This document shows, one piece after another, positions 1-4,499 of a stretch of 7,529 nucleotides of DNA. Position 1 is the first letter of the stretch; every line of letters begins with the position of its first letter. The stretch covers positions 1 through 7,529 of the forward strand of contig CATPBF010000154.1 in assembly GCA_955652585.1 (NCBI GenBank), in the 5' to 3' direction. Source of the DNA: Candidatus Dormiibacterota bacterium. Lineage in GTDB: Bacteria; Chloroflexota; Dormibacteria; Dormibacterales; Dormibacteraceae. The notes beneath the pieces are model-generated. The model was not told the origin of the DNA. It ran no database searches and was given only the letters and a program-made list of their open reading frames with translations. Both the position numbers and the translations under genes were made by a program.

Positions 1-579
1 GTCAAGGTGACAGGCGCCGGCTGCGGCGGGCTGGTGACCGGAAGCGGGTTTCCGATCGGCAACGGGTATGTGGTCACCAACGCGCACGTTGTCTCCGGAA
101 CGGCCAACCACCGGGTGGAGACCCCATGTGGGGTGGCGCTGAAAGCCGAGGTGGTCTATTTCGATCCCGATCGCGACGTGGCCCTGCTTTACGTGCCCGA
201 CTACGCGGGTGCCGCCCTCGATCTTGGTCCCGCCGAACGAGGCACGCAGGGAGCTGTGATCGGCTACCCGGGTGGGGGTTCGGAGTCCGTGCAGCCGGCT
301 GTGGTCGACGGCGCCATCGAGGCAGCCGGTCGCGATATCTACAACCAGAAGCCCGTCACGCGCGAGATCTTTGTGATCCAGGCAAAGGTCCGGCCGGGCA
401 ACTCAGGAGGTCCGCTGGTGGACCTGCAGGGCCGAGTGGTGGGTATCGTTTTCGCGACCTCGGCCAGCCAGCCCGACCAGGCCTACGCCCTCACCGACGA
501 CGAGATCACGGCCGCCGTCTCGAAGGTCCACAGCCCGCAATCACCGACCGACACGAGCCATCTTCAGTGCGCAGCCTGA
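1..579 (+). CDS. MarP-like periplasmic serine protease, C-terminal protease domain (5' end outside window)
   Basis: Trypsin-like (chymotrypsin-fold) protease domain. The frame is open to the left edge (codons GTC AAG precede the first possible GTG), so the gene starts upstream. Counting from base 1, the triad is His29 (TNAHVV), Asp59 (DRDVALL) and Ser135 (GNSGGPL). Cys8 and Cys190 flank the domain. In Mycobacterium tuberculosis MarP (Rv3671c) the equivalents are C214, H235, D264, S343 and C395. The Cys-to-His distance is 21 in both, and the other spacings differ by only 1-3 residues. The GYPGGG and DIYN..PVTR segments also match MarP. MarP is anchored by four N-terminal helices (colicin V production domain) and acts in the periplasm in acid resistance; its disulfide stabilises the active fold. 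I infer the missing N-terminus carries those helices. A generic DegP/HtrA-like protease is the alternative, but no PDZ domain follows. Confidence 0.88.
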   Translation, partial: VKVTGAGCGGLVTGSGFPIGNGYVVTNAHVVSGTANHRVETPCGVALKAEVVYFDPDRDVALLYVPDYAGAALDLGPAERGTQGAVIGYPGGGSESVQPAVVDGAIEAAGRDIYNQKPVTREIFVIQAKVRPGNSGGPLVDLQGRVVGIVFATSASQPDQAYALTDDEITAAVSKVHSPQSPTDTSHLQCAA

Positions 580-581
580 TC

Positions 582-603
582 CCCTCCCCCAACGGGGGGA
601 GGG
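582..603. terminator. C/G-rich palindrome between convergent genes, possible bidirectional terminator
   Basis: Bases 582-590 pair perfectly with 595-603 (9 bp, eight of them G-C) around the loop AACG (591-594). The related GGGAGAGGGG at 607-616 can pair alternatively with the left arm. The element starts just after the protease stop (577-579) and runs into the 3' end of the convergent zinc-ribbon gene, so it could end transcription from both sides. No T-tract follows on either strand, so this would be a hairpin-only terminator. From memory, similar CCCTCTCCCTAACCCTCCCC palindromes recur between genes in many GC-rich bacteria, so it may be a dispersed repeat. Confidence 0.5.
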
Positions 604-792
604 TTAGGGAGAGGGGCTTGAACTGGCTCCACCCTCCGGTTTGCCTTCTTCGATGAGCAGGACCGGGATCCCGTCGACGATCGGATAGAGGACCTTGCAG
701 CGCGGGCACCGGAGCTGGTCCGGCTCCTTCAGCTGCAGCTTGGTGTGACACTTAGGGCAGGCCAGAATTTCGAGCAGCTCTTGAGAGATCAC
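604..792 (-). CDS. Trm112/YcaR-like (UPF0434) zinc-ribbon protein, 62 aa
   Basis: Small protein beginning (V/M)ISQELLEILACPKC, with two CxxC pairs at residues 12-15 (CPKC) and 29-32 (CPRC), then YPIVDGIPVLL at about 36-46. This is the Trm112/UPF0434 pattern, also seen in E. coli YcaR. In eukaryotes and archaea Trm112 proteins are stabilising partners of SAM-dependent methyltransferases; the bacterial role is not settled. I chose the GTG at 792-790 because the product then has the family's usual length of about 60 residues and starts at the conserved helix. The only in-frame ATG, at 882, would add 30 unrelated residues and overlap the divergent nitroreductase. No Shine-Dalgarno is visible; TACGAT lies six bases upstream, which suggests a leaderless message. 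The Pro/Ser-rich tail and the TAA stop come from the neighbouring palindromic element. Confidence 0.82.
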   Translation of the reverse strand: MISQELLEILACPKCHTKLQLKEPDQLRCPRCKVLYPIVDGIPVLLIEEGKPEGGASSSPSP

Positions 793-798
793 GCCCGC

Positions 799-804
799 AT
801 CGTA
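799..804 (-). promoter_or_regulatory. Candidate -10 element for a leaderless zinc-ribbon gene
   Basis: On the minus strand the hexamer TACGAT fits TANNNT and ends six bases before the GTG start at 792. That places the transcription start at or next to the start codon. There is no convincing -35 hexamer and no Shine-Dalgarno. The site lies in the 62-base spacer between two divergent genes. Confidence 0.33.
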
Positions 805-841
805 TACGCGAGCGGGGCTCTCGCCAAATCCGCCGCCGCGC

Positions 842-847
842 GACAAT
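842..847 (+). promoter_or_regulatory. Candidate -10 element for a leaderless nitroreductase gene
   Basis: GACAAT matches TATAAT at four of six positions and ends seven bases before the ATG at 855, the spacing expected for a leaderless transcript. No Shine-Dalgarno lies between them (TGGCACC) and no clear -35 is visible. The support is the position rather than the strength of the match. Confidence 0.28.
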
Positions 848-854
848 TGGCACC

Positions 855-1490
855 ATGGACGCCCAAACCTGCCTGACGACAACGCGCTCCGTGCGCAAGC
901 GGCTCGATTTCGACCGGCCGGTTCCCCGCGAGCTCATCCTCGAATGCATCGAGGTCGCAGTCCAGGCGCCCACCGGTTCCAACCGGCAAGGATGGCATTT
1001 CGTGATCGTCACCGACCCCGAAAAGAAGAAGGTCATCGGTGACCTCTACCGCCAGTCGTGGGGTCCGTACGCGAGCAGTCGCGGCCCGCGGTATGCGGAG
1101 GGTGACGTCCGGCTCGAGCAGATGCCGCGGATCGTCTCGTCGTCGCAGTACCTGGCCGACCGATTCCATGAGGTGCCCGCGATGGTCATCCCGTGCATCC
1201 ATGGACGGGTGGACGCGTCAGGGGTTACGAACCTGGAGATCGCGGGCCTCTACGGCTCGATCCTTCCAGCCGCATGGAGCTTCATGCTCGCAGCCCGCGA
1301 TCGCGGCCTGGTCACCGCCTGGACCACGCTCCACCTGAAGTACGAAAGAGAAACAGCCGAGCTCCTGGGAATTCCATATGAGCGCATCACGCAGGCCGCG
1401 CTGATCACACTCGGATATCACACCGGTGGCGAGTTCAAGCCCGCGGAGCGGATCCCGCTCGAACCGATCGTTCACTGGAACAGCTGGTGA
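855..1490 (+). CDS. FMN-dependent nitroreductase family protein
   Basis: A 211-residue member of the nitroreductase (NADH oxidase/flavin reductase) fold, which uses FMN and NAD(P)H to reduce nitro compounds, quinones or flavins. Visible marks are the N-terminal phosphate-binding RSVR (11-14), APTGSNRQGWHF (38-49) at the flavin site, the helix GSILPAAWSFMLAARDRGL (134-152), and the closing ITLGYH (184-189). The C-terminus ends in IVHWNSW, a Trp-rich tail I associate with actinobacterial-type members. Length is normal for the family and no membrane segment or signal peptide is present, so the protein should be cytosolic. The physiological substrate cannot be told from sequence. The ATG start is well placed against the RSVR motif. 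The next gene begins 46 bases later beyond a stable hairpin, so co-transcription is possible but not certain. Confidence 0.88.
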   Translation: MDAQTCLTTTRSVRKRLDFDRPVPRELILECIEVAVQAPTGSNRQGWHFVIVTDPEKKKVIGDLYRQSWGPYASSRGPRYAEGDVRLEQMPRIVSSSQYLADRFHEVPAMVIPCIHGRVDASGVTNLEIAGLYGSILPAAWSFMLAARDRGLVTAWTTLHLKYERETAELLGIPYERITQAALITLGYHTGGEFKPAERIPLEPIVHWNSW

Positions 1491-1498
1491 AAGCCCTT

Positions 1499-1526
1499 CG
1501 AACTCGGAGGCTTCGCCTTGAGTTCG
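1499..1526 (+). repeat. Intergenic hairpin between nitroreductase and DUF1684 genes
   Basis: CGAACTC (1499-1505) pairs perfectly with GAGTTCG (1520-1526). A G-U pair (1506/1519) and an inner AGGC-TTC-GCCT stem-loop (1508-1518) continue it, with G1507 bulged. It fills most of the 46-base gap. No T-tract follows (the next bases are CGGGGACC), so it is not a classic terminator. It may be a partial terminator, an mRNA-stability element or a processing site within an operon. Confidence 0.5.
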
Positions 1527-1536
1527 CGGGGACCCC

Positions 1537-2163
1537 TTGTCGATAGACCCGGTTGCGCTCCTCGATCTCGTCGATTGGAGGCGCAGGGTCGGCGACCTCT
1601 ATCGCATCGGCGGACCGGATGCAGTCGAGAAATTCCGTGAAGGCCGCGACCGCCTGTTCAAATCGCACCCGCAATCGCCGATCGAACCGGAAGAGCGCGC
1701 CTCGTTCACCGGGCTCCACTACTTCCCGCACGATCCCGCTTTCCGCGTCCAAGCGCGAATTCAGGCCGCCGACGGCTCCGAGCTGCTCATCGACACCGGC
1801 GGCGAGGACGGCGCGGTGCGGTACCGTCGCGCCGGCGAGCTCGTGTTTCGCCTGGCCGGCGAGCCGTGCAAGCTGACGGTGCTCAGCCTGGTCCAGTACG
1901 CGGGCGGATTGTTCGTACCGTTCAAAGACACCACTGCTGTCCACGAGACATACGGCGCGGGCCGCTACCTGTTCGACACCGCCAAGGACACGGACGGCCT
2001 GGTGCTGGAGATCACGGCCGGGTCGCCCGAAGTCGTGATCGACTTCAACTACGCGTACAACGCGTCGTGCGCCTACAGCCCTCGCTGGGCTTGCCCTCTC
2101 GCACCGCCCGAGAATTTCCTTCGCGTCCCGGTCACGGCCGGGGAGCTTAATTACAAGGCCTAG
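1537..2163 (+). CDS. DUF1684 family protein
   Basis: A 208-residue protein with the DUF1684 (PF07920) signature; the family has no established function. The diagnostic blocks are FVPFKDTT (126-133), YGAGRYLF (139-146) and the C-terminal DFNYAYNASCAYSPRW (169-184), followed by ACPLAPPEN (185-193). The N-terminal third is a charged helix (DWRRRVGDLYR at 13-23). The middle is beta-rich, and there is no signal peptide or membrane helix, so it is probably cytosolic. TTG at 1537 is the first possible start, because an in-frame TGA lies at 1519-1521. GGGGA at 1527-1531 could serve as a weak ribosome-binding site five bases before it. The conserved Tyr, Asp, Cys, Arg and Trp residues late in the protein look like an active or ligand site, but that is only a guess. 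Confidence 0.88.
   Translation: MSIDPVALLDLVDWRRRVGDLYRIGGPDAVEKFREGRDRLFKSHPQSPIEPEERASFTGLHYFPHDPAFRVQARIQAADGSELLIDTGGEDGAVRYRRAGELVFRLAGEPCKLTVLSLVQYAGGLFVPFKDTTAVHETYGAGRYLFDTAKDTDGLVLEITAGSPEVVIDFNYAYNASCAYSPRWACPLAPPENFLRVPVTAGELNYKA
2160..2163. other. Shared palindromic CTAG: overlapping stop codons of two convergent genes
   Basis: CTAG reads TAG on the plus strand (2161-2163, ending the DUF1684 gene) and TAG on the minus strand (2162-2160, ending the oxidoreductase gene). The two coding regions therefore overlap by four bases, with no intergenic space and no terminator hairpin between them. Confidence 0.9.
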
Positions 2164-3116
2164 GCGGGGACCGCGCTGCCGCGCACGACTTTGATCAGCT
2201 CGCCCGCGAGGGCGATCGACTCCTTTGTCTGCAGGACATTGTTGTTGAACGTGAAGCCGCCAAATCCGGCCGCCATGTATTGACCGATCACCTCGGCCGC
2301 CTGCGGAACGGTCGCGGTCACCGCCATGGCGCGCCGCTCGGGGGTGAGGCCGTCCATCAGGACTTTGGCGTCCATATCGTTTTCCGCCAGCACCAGGGTG
2401 AGGCCGACGGTCAGCAGCACCTCGGAAGGATCCCGATTCACGGCGGCGCAGTGCTCCTCAAAGACCTTCTTCTTGCGTTTTAGGTCCTCGAGGTTGCCGC
2501 CAAACCAGTGACCAATGTCGCCATGCTCCGCAAGCAGTCGCAGCGTCCGGCGCTCGCCCCCGCCGCCGACCAGGATCTTCGGACCTCCCGGCTGGATGGG
2601 GCGCGGTACGTTTAGAGCGCGATCGATCTTGTAGTACGTGCCCTCGAATGATGGCCGGTCTTGGGTGAACATCAGCTTTGCGATCGTCAGCGCTTCGCCG
2701 AGCCGGTCCATGCGCCGGCCGATGGGCGGAAACTCAAAGCCGTAACCTCGGTGCTCGTCTTCATTCCAGGCGGCGCCGATGCCGAAGATGGCGCGGCCTT
2801 TGGAGATGACGTCAAGCGTCGTCACCTGCTTGACCAGCAATGCCGGATTGCGGTAGGTCACTCCGCTGACCAGGGTTCCGAGCTTCACGCGCGAGGTCTG
2901 GGTCGCGAGCGCGGAGAGCGTCGTGTAGGCCTCCATCATCGCCTCGGTCTCGGGACCGATCCCACGGATCTGATAGAGGTGGTCCATCACGGTCACGAGG
3001 TCGAAGCCCGCCGCCTCAGCAGCCTTCGCGTTCTCGGCCACTCGGTCGAACAGGCGGTCGTTGGGAACGCCGGGAAAAGTGAAGGTAGGCATGTGAAATC
3101 CGAAGAAAGCGTTCAT
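2160..3116 (-). CDS. LLM-class probable F420-dependent oxidoreductase (Rv1855c type)
   Basis: A 318-residue luciferase-like (bacterial luciferase TIM barrel) protein. It starts with FGFHMPTF (5-12), followed by VMDHLYQ (43-49), LGTLVSGVTYRNPALL (79-94), the long block GIGAAWNEDEHRGYGFEFPP (112-131) and the phosphate-binding loop GGGGERRTLRLLAEHGD (184-200). The GxGAAWxExEHxxYGxxFPP and GGGGERRTLRLxA combination is typical of the Rv1855c-like group (TIGR03560), which is predicted to use reduced coenzyme F420. Its substrates are unknown. No signal peptide is present. ATG at 3116 is preferred because it puts the first beta strand at residues 4-12, as in relatives; no Shine-Dalgarno is visible upstream. 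It is divergent from the small membrane-protein gene (39-base spacer) and convergent with DUF1684. FMN use is the alternative to F420. Confidence 0.88.
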   Translation of the reverse strand: MNAFFGFHMPTFTFPGVPNDRLFDRVAENAKAAEAAGFDLVTVMDHLYQIRGIGPETEAMMEAYTTLSALATQTSRVKLGTLVSGVTYRNPALLVKQVTTLDVISKGRAIFGIGAAWNEDEHRGYGFEFPPIGRRMDRLGEALTIAKLMFTQDRPSFEGTYYKIDRALNVPRPIQPGGPKILVGGGGERRTLRLLAEHGDIGHWFGGNLEDLKRKKKVFEEHCAAVNRDPSEVLLTVGLTLVLAENDMDAKVLMDGLTPERRAMAVTATVPQAAEVIGQYMAAGFGGFTFNNNVLQTKESIALAGELIKVVRGSAVPA

Positions 3117-3155
3117 GGAAACAAAAACGGGGGCGGGTGGCCCAACATTCCCCTC

Positions 3156-3350
3156 ATGAGATGGTCCACACGCGCCGGAGTGGCCGCCGCCCTGGCCGTG
3201 CTTGCCTACGGCAGCGTCCTCGTCTTCCTCGCCTTCGACCGGAACTCCAACTCGGCCAGCGACACGATCCGTCCGACCATCATCACGATGGGCCCGGTCT
3301 GGGCGCTGGCGATCTGGTCAGGAGTATCGCTTCTCCGGCGCCATAGATAG
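3156..3350 (+). CDS. Small two-helix membrane protein, hypothetical
   Basis: A 64-residue ORF beginning MRWSTRAG. It has two hydrophobic stretches, about 8-27 (GVAAALAVLAYGSVLVFLAF) and about 42-60 (IITMGPVWALAIWSGVSLL). A polar, charged loop (DRNSNSASDTIRP) lies between them and a basic end (RRHR) follows. The basic N- and C-termini suggest both ends face the cytoplasm. The same frame is open far upstream, but that part is antisense to the oxidoreductase and is not membrane-like, so ATG at 3156 is the sensible start. No Shine-Dalgarno is present; AACATT (3144-3149) ends six bases before the ATG and might be a -10. The stop is five bases before the LysR-type gene's GTG, so the two could be one operon. 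I do not recognise a family. The alternative is that it is a chance ORF. Confidence 0.55.
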   Translation: MRWSTRAGVAAALAVLAYGSVLVFLAFDRNSNSASDTIRPTIITMGPVWALAIWSGVSLLRRHR

Positions 3351-3355
3351 AATTT

Positions 3356-4291
3356 GTGGCCACGGCTGTGGCCATAGACGAATCACGTAACGGCAAGGTC
3401 AACTCGCTCCAACTCGTCCAGGTCGAAGGATTCCTGGAGGTGGCTCGCCGGGGCAGTGTCAGCCGGGCGGCAGAGGCGCTCTTCATCACCCAGCCGACCC
3501 TTACCGCCCGGCTCCACGGCCTCGAACGAGAGCTGGGCACCCCCCTCTTCCTGCGCACGCCCCACGGGATGCGCCTGACGGACGCCGGGAAGGCCTGGGT
3601 GCCCTATGCCGAGCGGGCGCTGCGCGCGCTCGCCGATGGTCGCGACGCGCTGGAGCAGGTCATGTCCGCTTCGGCGGGACACCTGATGATCGCGGCGGCT
3701 CCGGCCGTGAGCACCTACGTTCTGCCCCAACTCCTGGAGACGTTCGTCGCCACCCATCCCCGCGTTGCGGTGTCGGTGCGCACCGGCCACTCGGAGGACG
3801 TAGTCGAGCTCGTGCTCCGAGACGAGGTCCAGCTGGGGCTCGGTCGCGCCATCCGACACCCGGAGCTGGAGCTCACGCCTTTTCATACGGAGGAGCTTGT
3901 GCTCGTCTGCGCCCCCGACCATCCGTTCACCAAGAGGCGCCACGTGACGATGGCGGAGGTTGCCGGCCAGAAGCTGATCATGTTCGACCGCACGTCCAGC
4001 TATTACGAGATCACGCAGGCCGCATTCCTTTCATCCGGGGCGCTTCTGCGCGGCCTCATGGAGCTCGACTCGATCGAGGCCGCCAAGAAGATGGTCGAGC
4101 GAGGCCTTGGCGTCGCGCTGCTGCCGCGCACCGCCGTCGCCCGTGAGGTTGAAGGCCGGACGCTGCGCCTGGTCCCGATGAAGGACGCGCCGCCCATGCA
4201 CAACTCGATCGTCGCCTACCGGCGCCGGGATGCCGGCAAGCCGGAGGGCATCGTGGCGGCGTTCCTCGCCCTGCTGAACGCGATCGAGTAA
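3356..4291 (+). CDS. LysR-type transcriptional regulator
   Basis: A 311-residue LTTR. The winged helix-turn-helix lies at about 17-75: LQLVQVEGFLEVARRGSVSRAAE, then the recognition helix region ITQPTLTARLHGLERELG, then the wing GTPLFLRTPHGMRLTDAG. A linker helix follows, then the periplasmic-binding-protein-like effector domain (about 106-300) with typical LVCAPDHPF and MVERGLGVALLP segments. Such regulators bind T-N11-A sites as tetramers and respond to small metabolites, often acting as activators. GTG at 3356 is the first start after the neighbouring stop; GTG at 3368 is a close alternative, since the conserved domain only begins near residue 16. Both lie in a perfect hairpin. The sequence just upstream is locally AT-rich (CATAGATAGAATTTG) and could hold a -10, with no Shine-Dalgarno. 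A matching LTTR box lies 24 bases downstream of its stop, before the Cys-rich ORF and isocitrate lyase, its likely target. Confidence 0.93.
   Translation: MATAVAIDESRNGKVNSLQLVQVEGFLEVARRGSVSRAAEALFITQPTLTARLHGLERELGTPLFLRTPHGMRLTDAGKAWVPYAERALRALADGRDALEQVMSASAGHLMIAAAPAVSTYVLPQLLETFVATHPRVAVSVRTGHSEDVVELVLRDEVQLGLGRAIRHPELELTPFHTEELVLVCAPDHPFTKRRHVTMAEVAGQKLIMFDRTSSYYEITQAAFLSSGALLRGLMELDSIEAAKKMVERGLGVALLPRTAVAREVEGRTLRLVPMKDAPPMHNSIVAYRRRDAGKPEGIVAAFLALLNAIE
3357..3374 (+). promoter_or_regulatory. Perfect inverted repeat over the LysR-type gene's start codons
   Basis: TGGCCAC (3357-3363) and GTGGCCA (3368-3374) are perfect inverted copies around the loop GGCT. Wobble and A-U pairs extend the stem outward. 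Both candidate GTG starts lie inside it. It could be an autoregulatory operator in DNA, since LTTRs commonly repress their own genes, or an mRNA hairpin that limits initiation. The dyad is directly visible; the role is inference. Confidence 0.4.
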
Positions 4292-4314
4292 GCCCCGGGT
4301 ACTTCAACGCCGTT

Positions 4315-4329
4315 ATCGGTTTTATTGAT
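4315..4329 (+). promoter_or_regulatory. LysR-type recognition site ATC-N9-GAT (T-N11-A)
   Basis: ATC at 4315-4317 and GAT at 4327-4329 are separated by nine bases, which is the ATC-N9-GAT form of the LTTR T-N11-A motif (T4316, A4328). Its centre (4322) is 65 bases before the transcription start predicted from the promoter at 4351-4380, the classic LTTR recognition position. It lies in an AT-rich island within GC-rich DNA, directly downstream of a LysR-type gene. The motif is short and degenerate, so position and context carry the call. Confidence 0.45.
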
Positions 4330-4341
4330 CATGACGATCAA
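4325..4341 (+). promoter_or_regulatory. Perfect dyad TTGATC-N5-GATCAA followed by ATCAA repeats
   Basis: TTGATC (4325-4330) and GATCAA (4336-4341) are perfect inverted copies around ATGAC. Two further ATCAA pentamers follow at 4342-4346 and 4346-4350, making three in 14 bases. The dyad overlaps the right half of the LysR box and ends ten bases before the candidate -35. It could be the activation half-site of the same regulator or the operator of another protein. Confidence 0.45.
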
Positions 4342-4350
4342 ATCAATCAA

Positions 4351-4380
4351 TTGGACTTATACGGACCTACTTGGTAGGTT
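4351..4380 (+). promoter_or_regulatory. Candidate promoter for the Cys-rich ORF and isocitrate lyase
   Basis: TTGGAC (4351-4356) and TAGGTT (4375-4380, TANNNT type) are 18 bases apart. The second ends seven bases before the ATG at 4388, giving a leaderless transcript. Both hexamers are weak, as expected of an activator-dependent promoter. An alternative -10 is TATACG (4358-4363), which would give a short leader with GGTAGG (4373-4378) as ribosome-binding site. Confidence 0.4.
4365..4379 (+). promoter_or_regulatory. Perfect dyad ACCTAC-TTG-GTAGGT over the promoter core
   Basis: ACCTAC (4365-4370) and GTAGGT (4374-4379) are perfect inverted copies around TTG. The dyad covers the proposed -10 and the spacer just before it, where a bound repressor would block RNA polymerase. 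If transcription instead starts upstream, it would form a small hairpin hiding GGTAGG. No protein in the window other than the LysR-type regulator is an obvious binder. Confidence 0.4.
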
Positions 4381-4387
4381 GCGATTC

Positions 4388-4492
4388 ATGGAAAAGAACG
4401 ATCAGTCGCCAGACGTCGAAACGTCGGGCCAGCCCTCGGTCCACGAGTGCGAATGCCCGGACCCTTGCAACTGCGACCACGAAAACGAGTAG
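4388..4492 (+). CDS. 34-residue acidic Cys-rich microprotein (CxCx3CxC), unrecognised
   Basis: ATG at 4388 opens a 34-codon frame ending in TAG at 4490-4492. The N-terminal half is polar and acidic (MEKNDQSPDVETSGQ). The C-terminal half, HECECPDPCNCDHENE (19-34), has cysteines 21, 23, 27 and 29 in a symmetrical CxCx3CxC array flanked by His19 and His31. Four thiols plus two histidines in 13 residues look like a metal site of the small metallothionein or zinc-knuckle kind; no known family came to mind. Support for coding: 27 of 34 codons end in G or C, a promoter-like sequence sits immediately upstream, and the stop codon overlaps the ribosome-binding site of isocitrate lyase, whose ATG is seven bases on. 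It may be a stable metal-binding peptide or a leader whose translation controls the enzyme gene. Leaderless Cys-rich uORFs act as cysteine attenuators in mycobacteria, though those have consecutive cysteines. Confidence 0.6.
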   Translation: MEKNDQSPDVETSGQPSVHECECPDPCNCDHENE

Positions 4493-4495
4493 GGG
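4491..4495 (+). promoter_or_regulatory. Ribosome-binding site of the isocitrate lyase gene, overlapping the microprotein stop
   Basis: AGGGG lies four bases before the ATG at 4500 and shares its first two bases with the TAG stop of the Cys-rich ORF. It supports the 4500 start and suggests translational coupling: ribosomes ending on the small ORF uncover or reinitiate at the enzyme's start. Confidence 0.55.
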
Positions 4496-4499
4496 TCTG

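Noticed and set aside
793..882. 30-residue N-terminal extension of the zinc-ribbon protein from ATG 882
   Set aside because: It overlaps the divergent nitroreductase start, is not conserved in the family and crosses the likely promoters. The GTG at 792 gives the normal length.
1499..1526. Hairpin called as an intrinsic terminator
   Set aside because: No T-rich tract follows and the next gene is codirectional and close, so it is listed only as a hairpin of unknown role.
2661..3155. Long plus-strand frame upstream of the small membrane protein
   Set aside because: It is antisense to the well-supported oxidoreductase and has a His/Arg/Gly-rich composition typical of a shadow frame. Only the part after ATG 3156 looks like a protein.
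4337..4350. Three ATCAA pentamers as iterons or a CRISPR-like repeat
   Set aside because: They are too short and too few, with no spacer structure. They fit better as part of the AT-rich regulator-binding region.
4371..4499. N-terminal extension of isocitrate lyase starting at TTG 4371
   Set aside because: The added 43 residues are Arg/Ser/Thr-rich and match no family. The ATG at 4500 has its own ribosome-binding site, and the region codes better in the Cys-rich frame.
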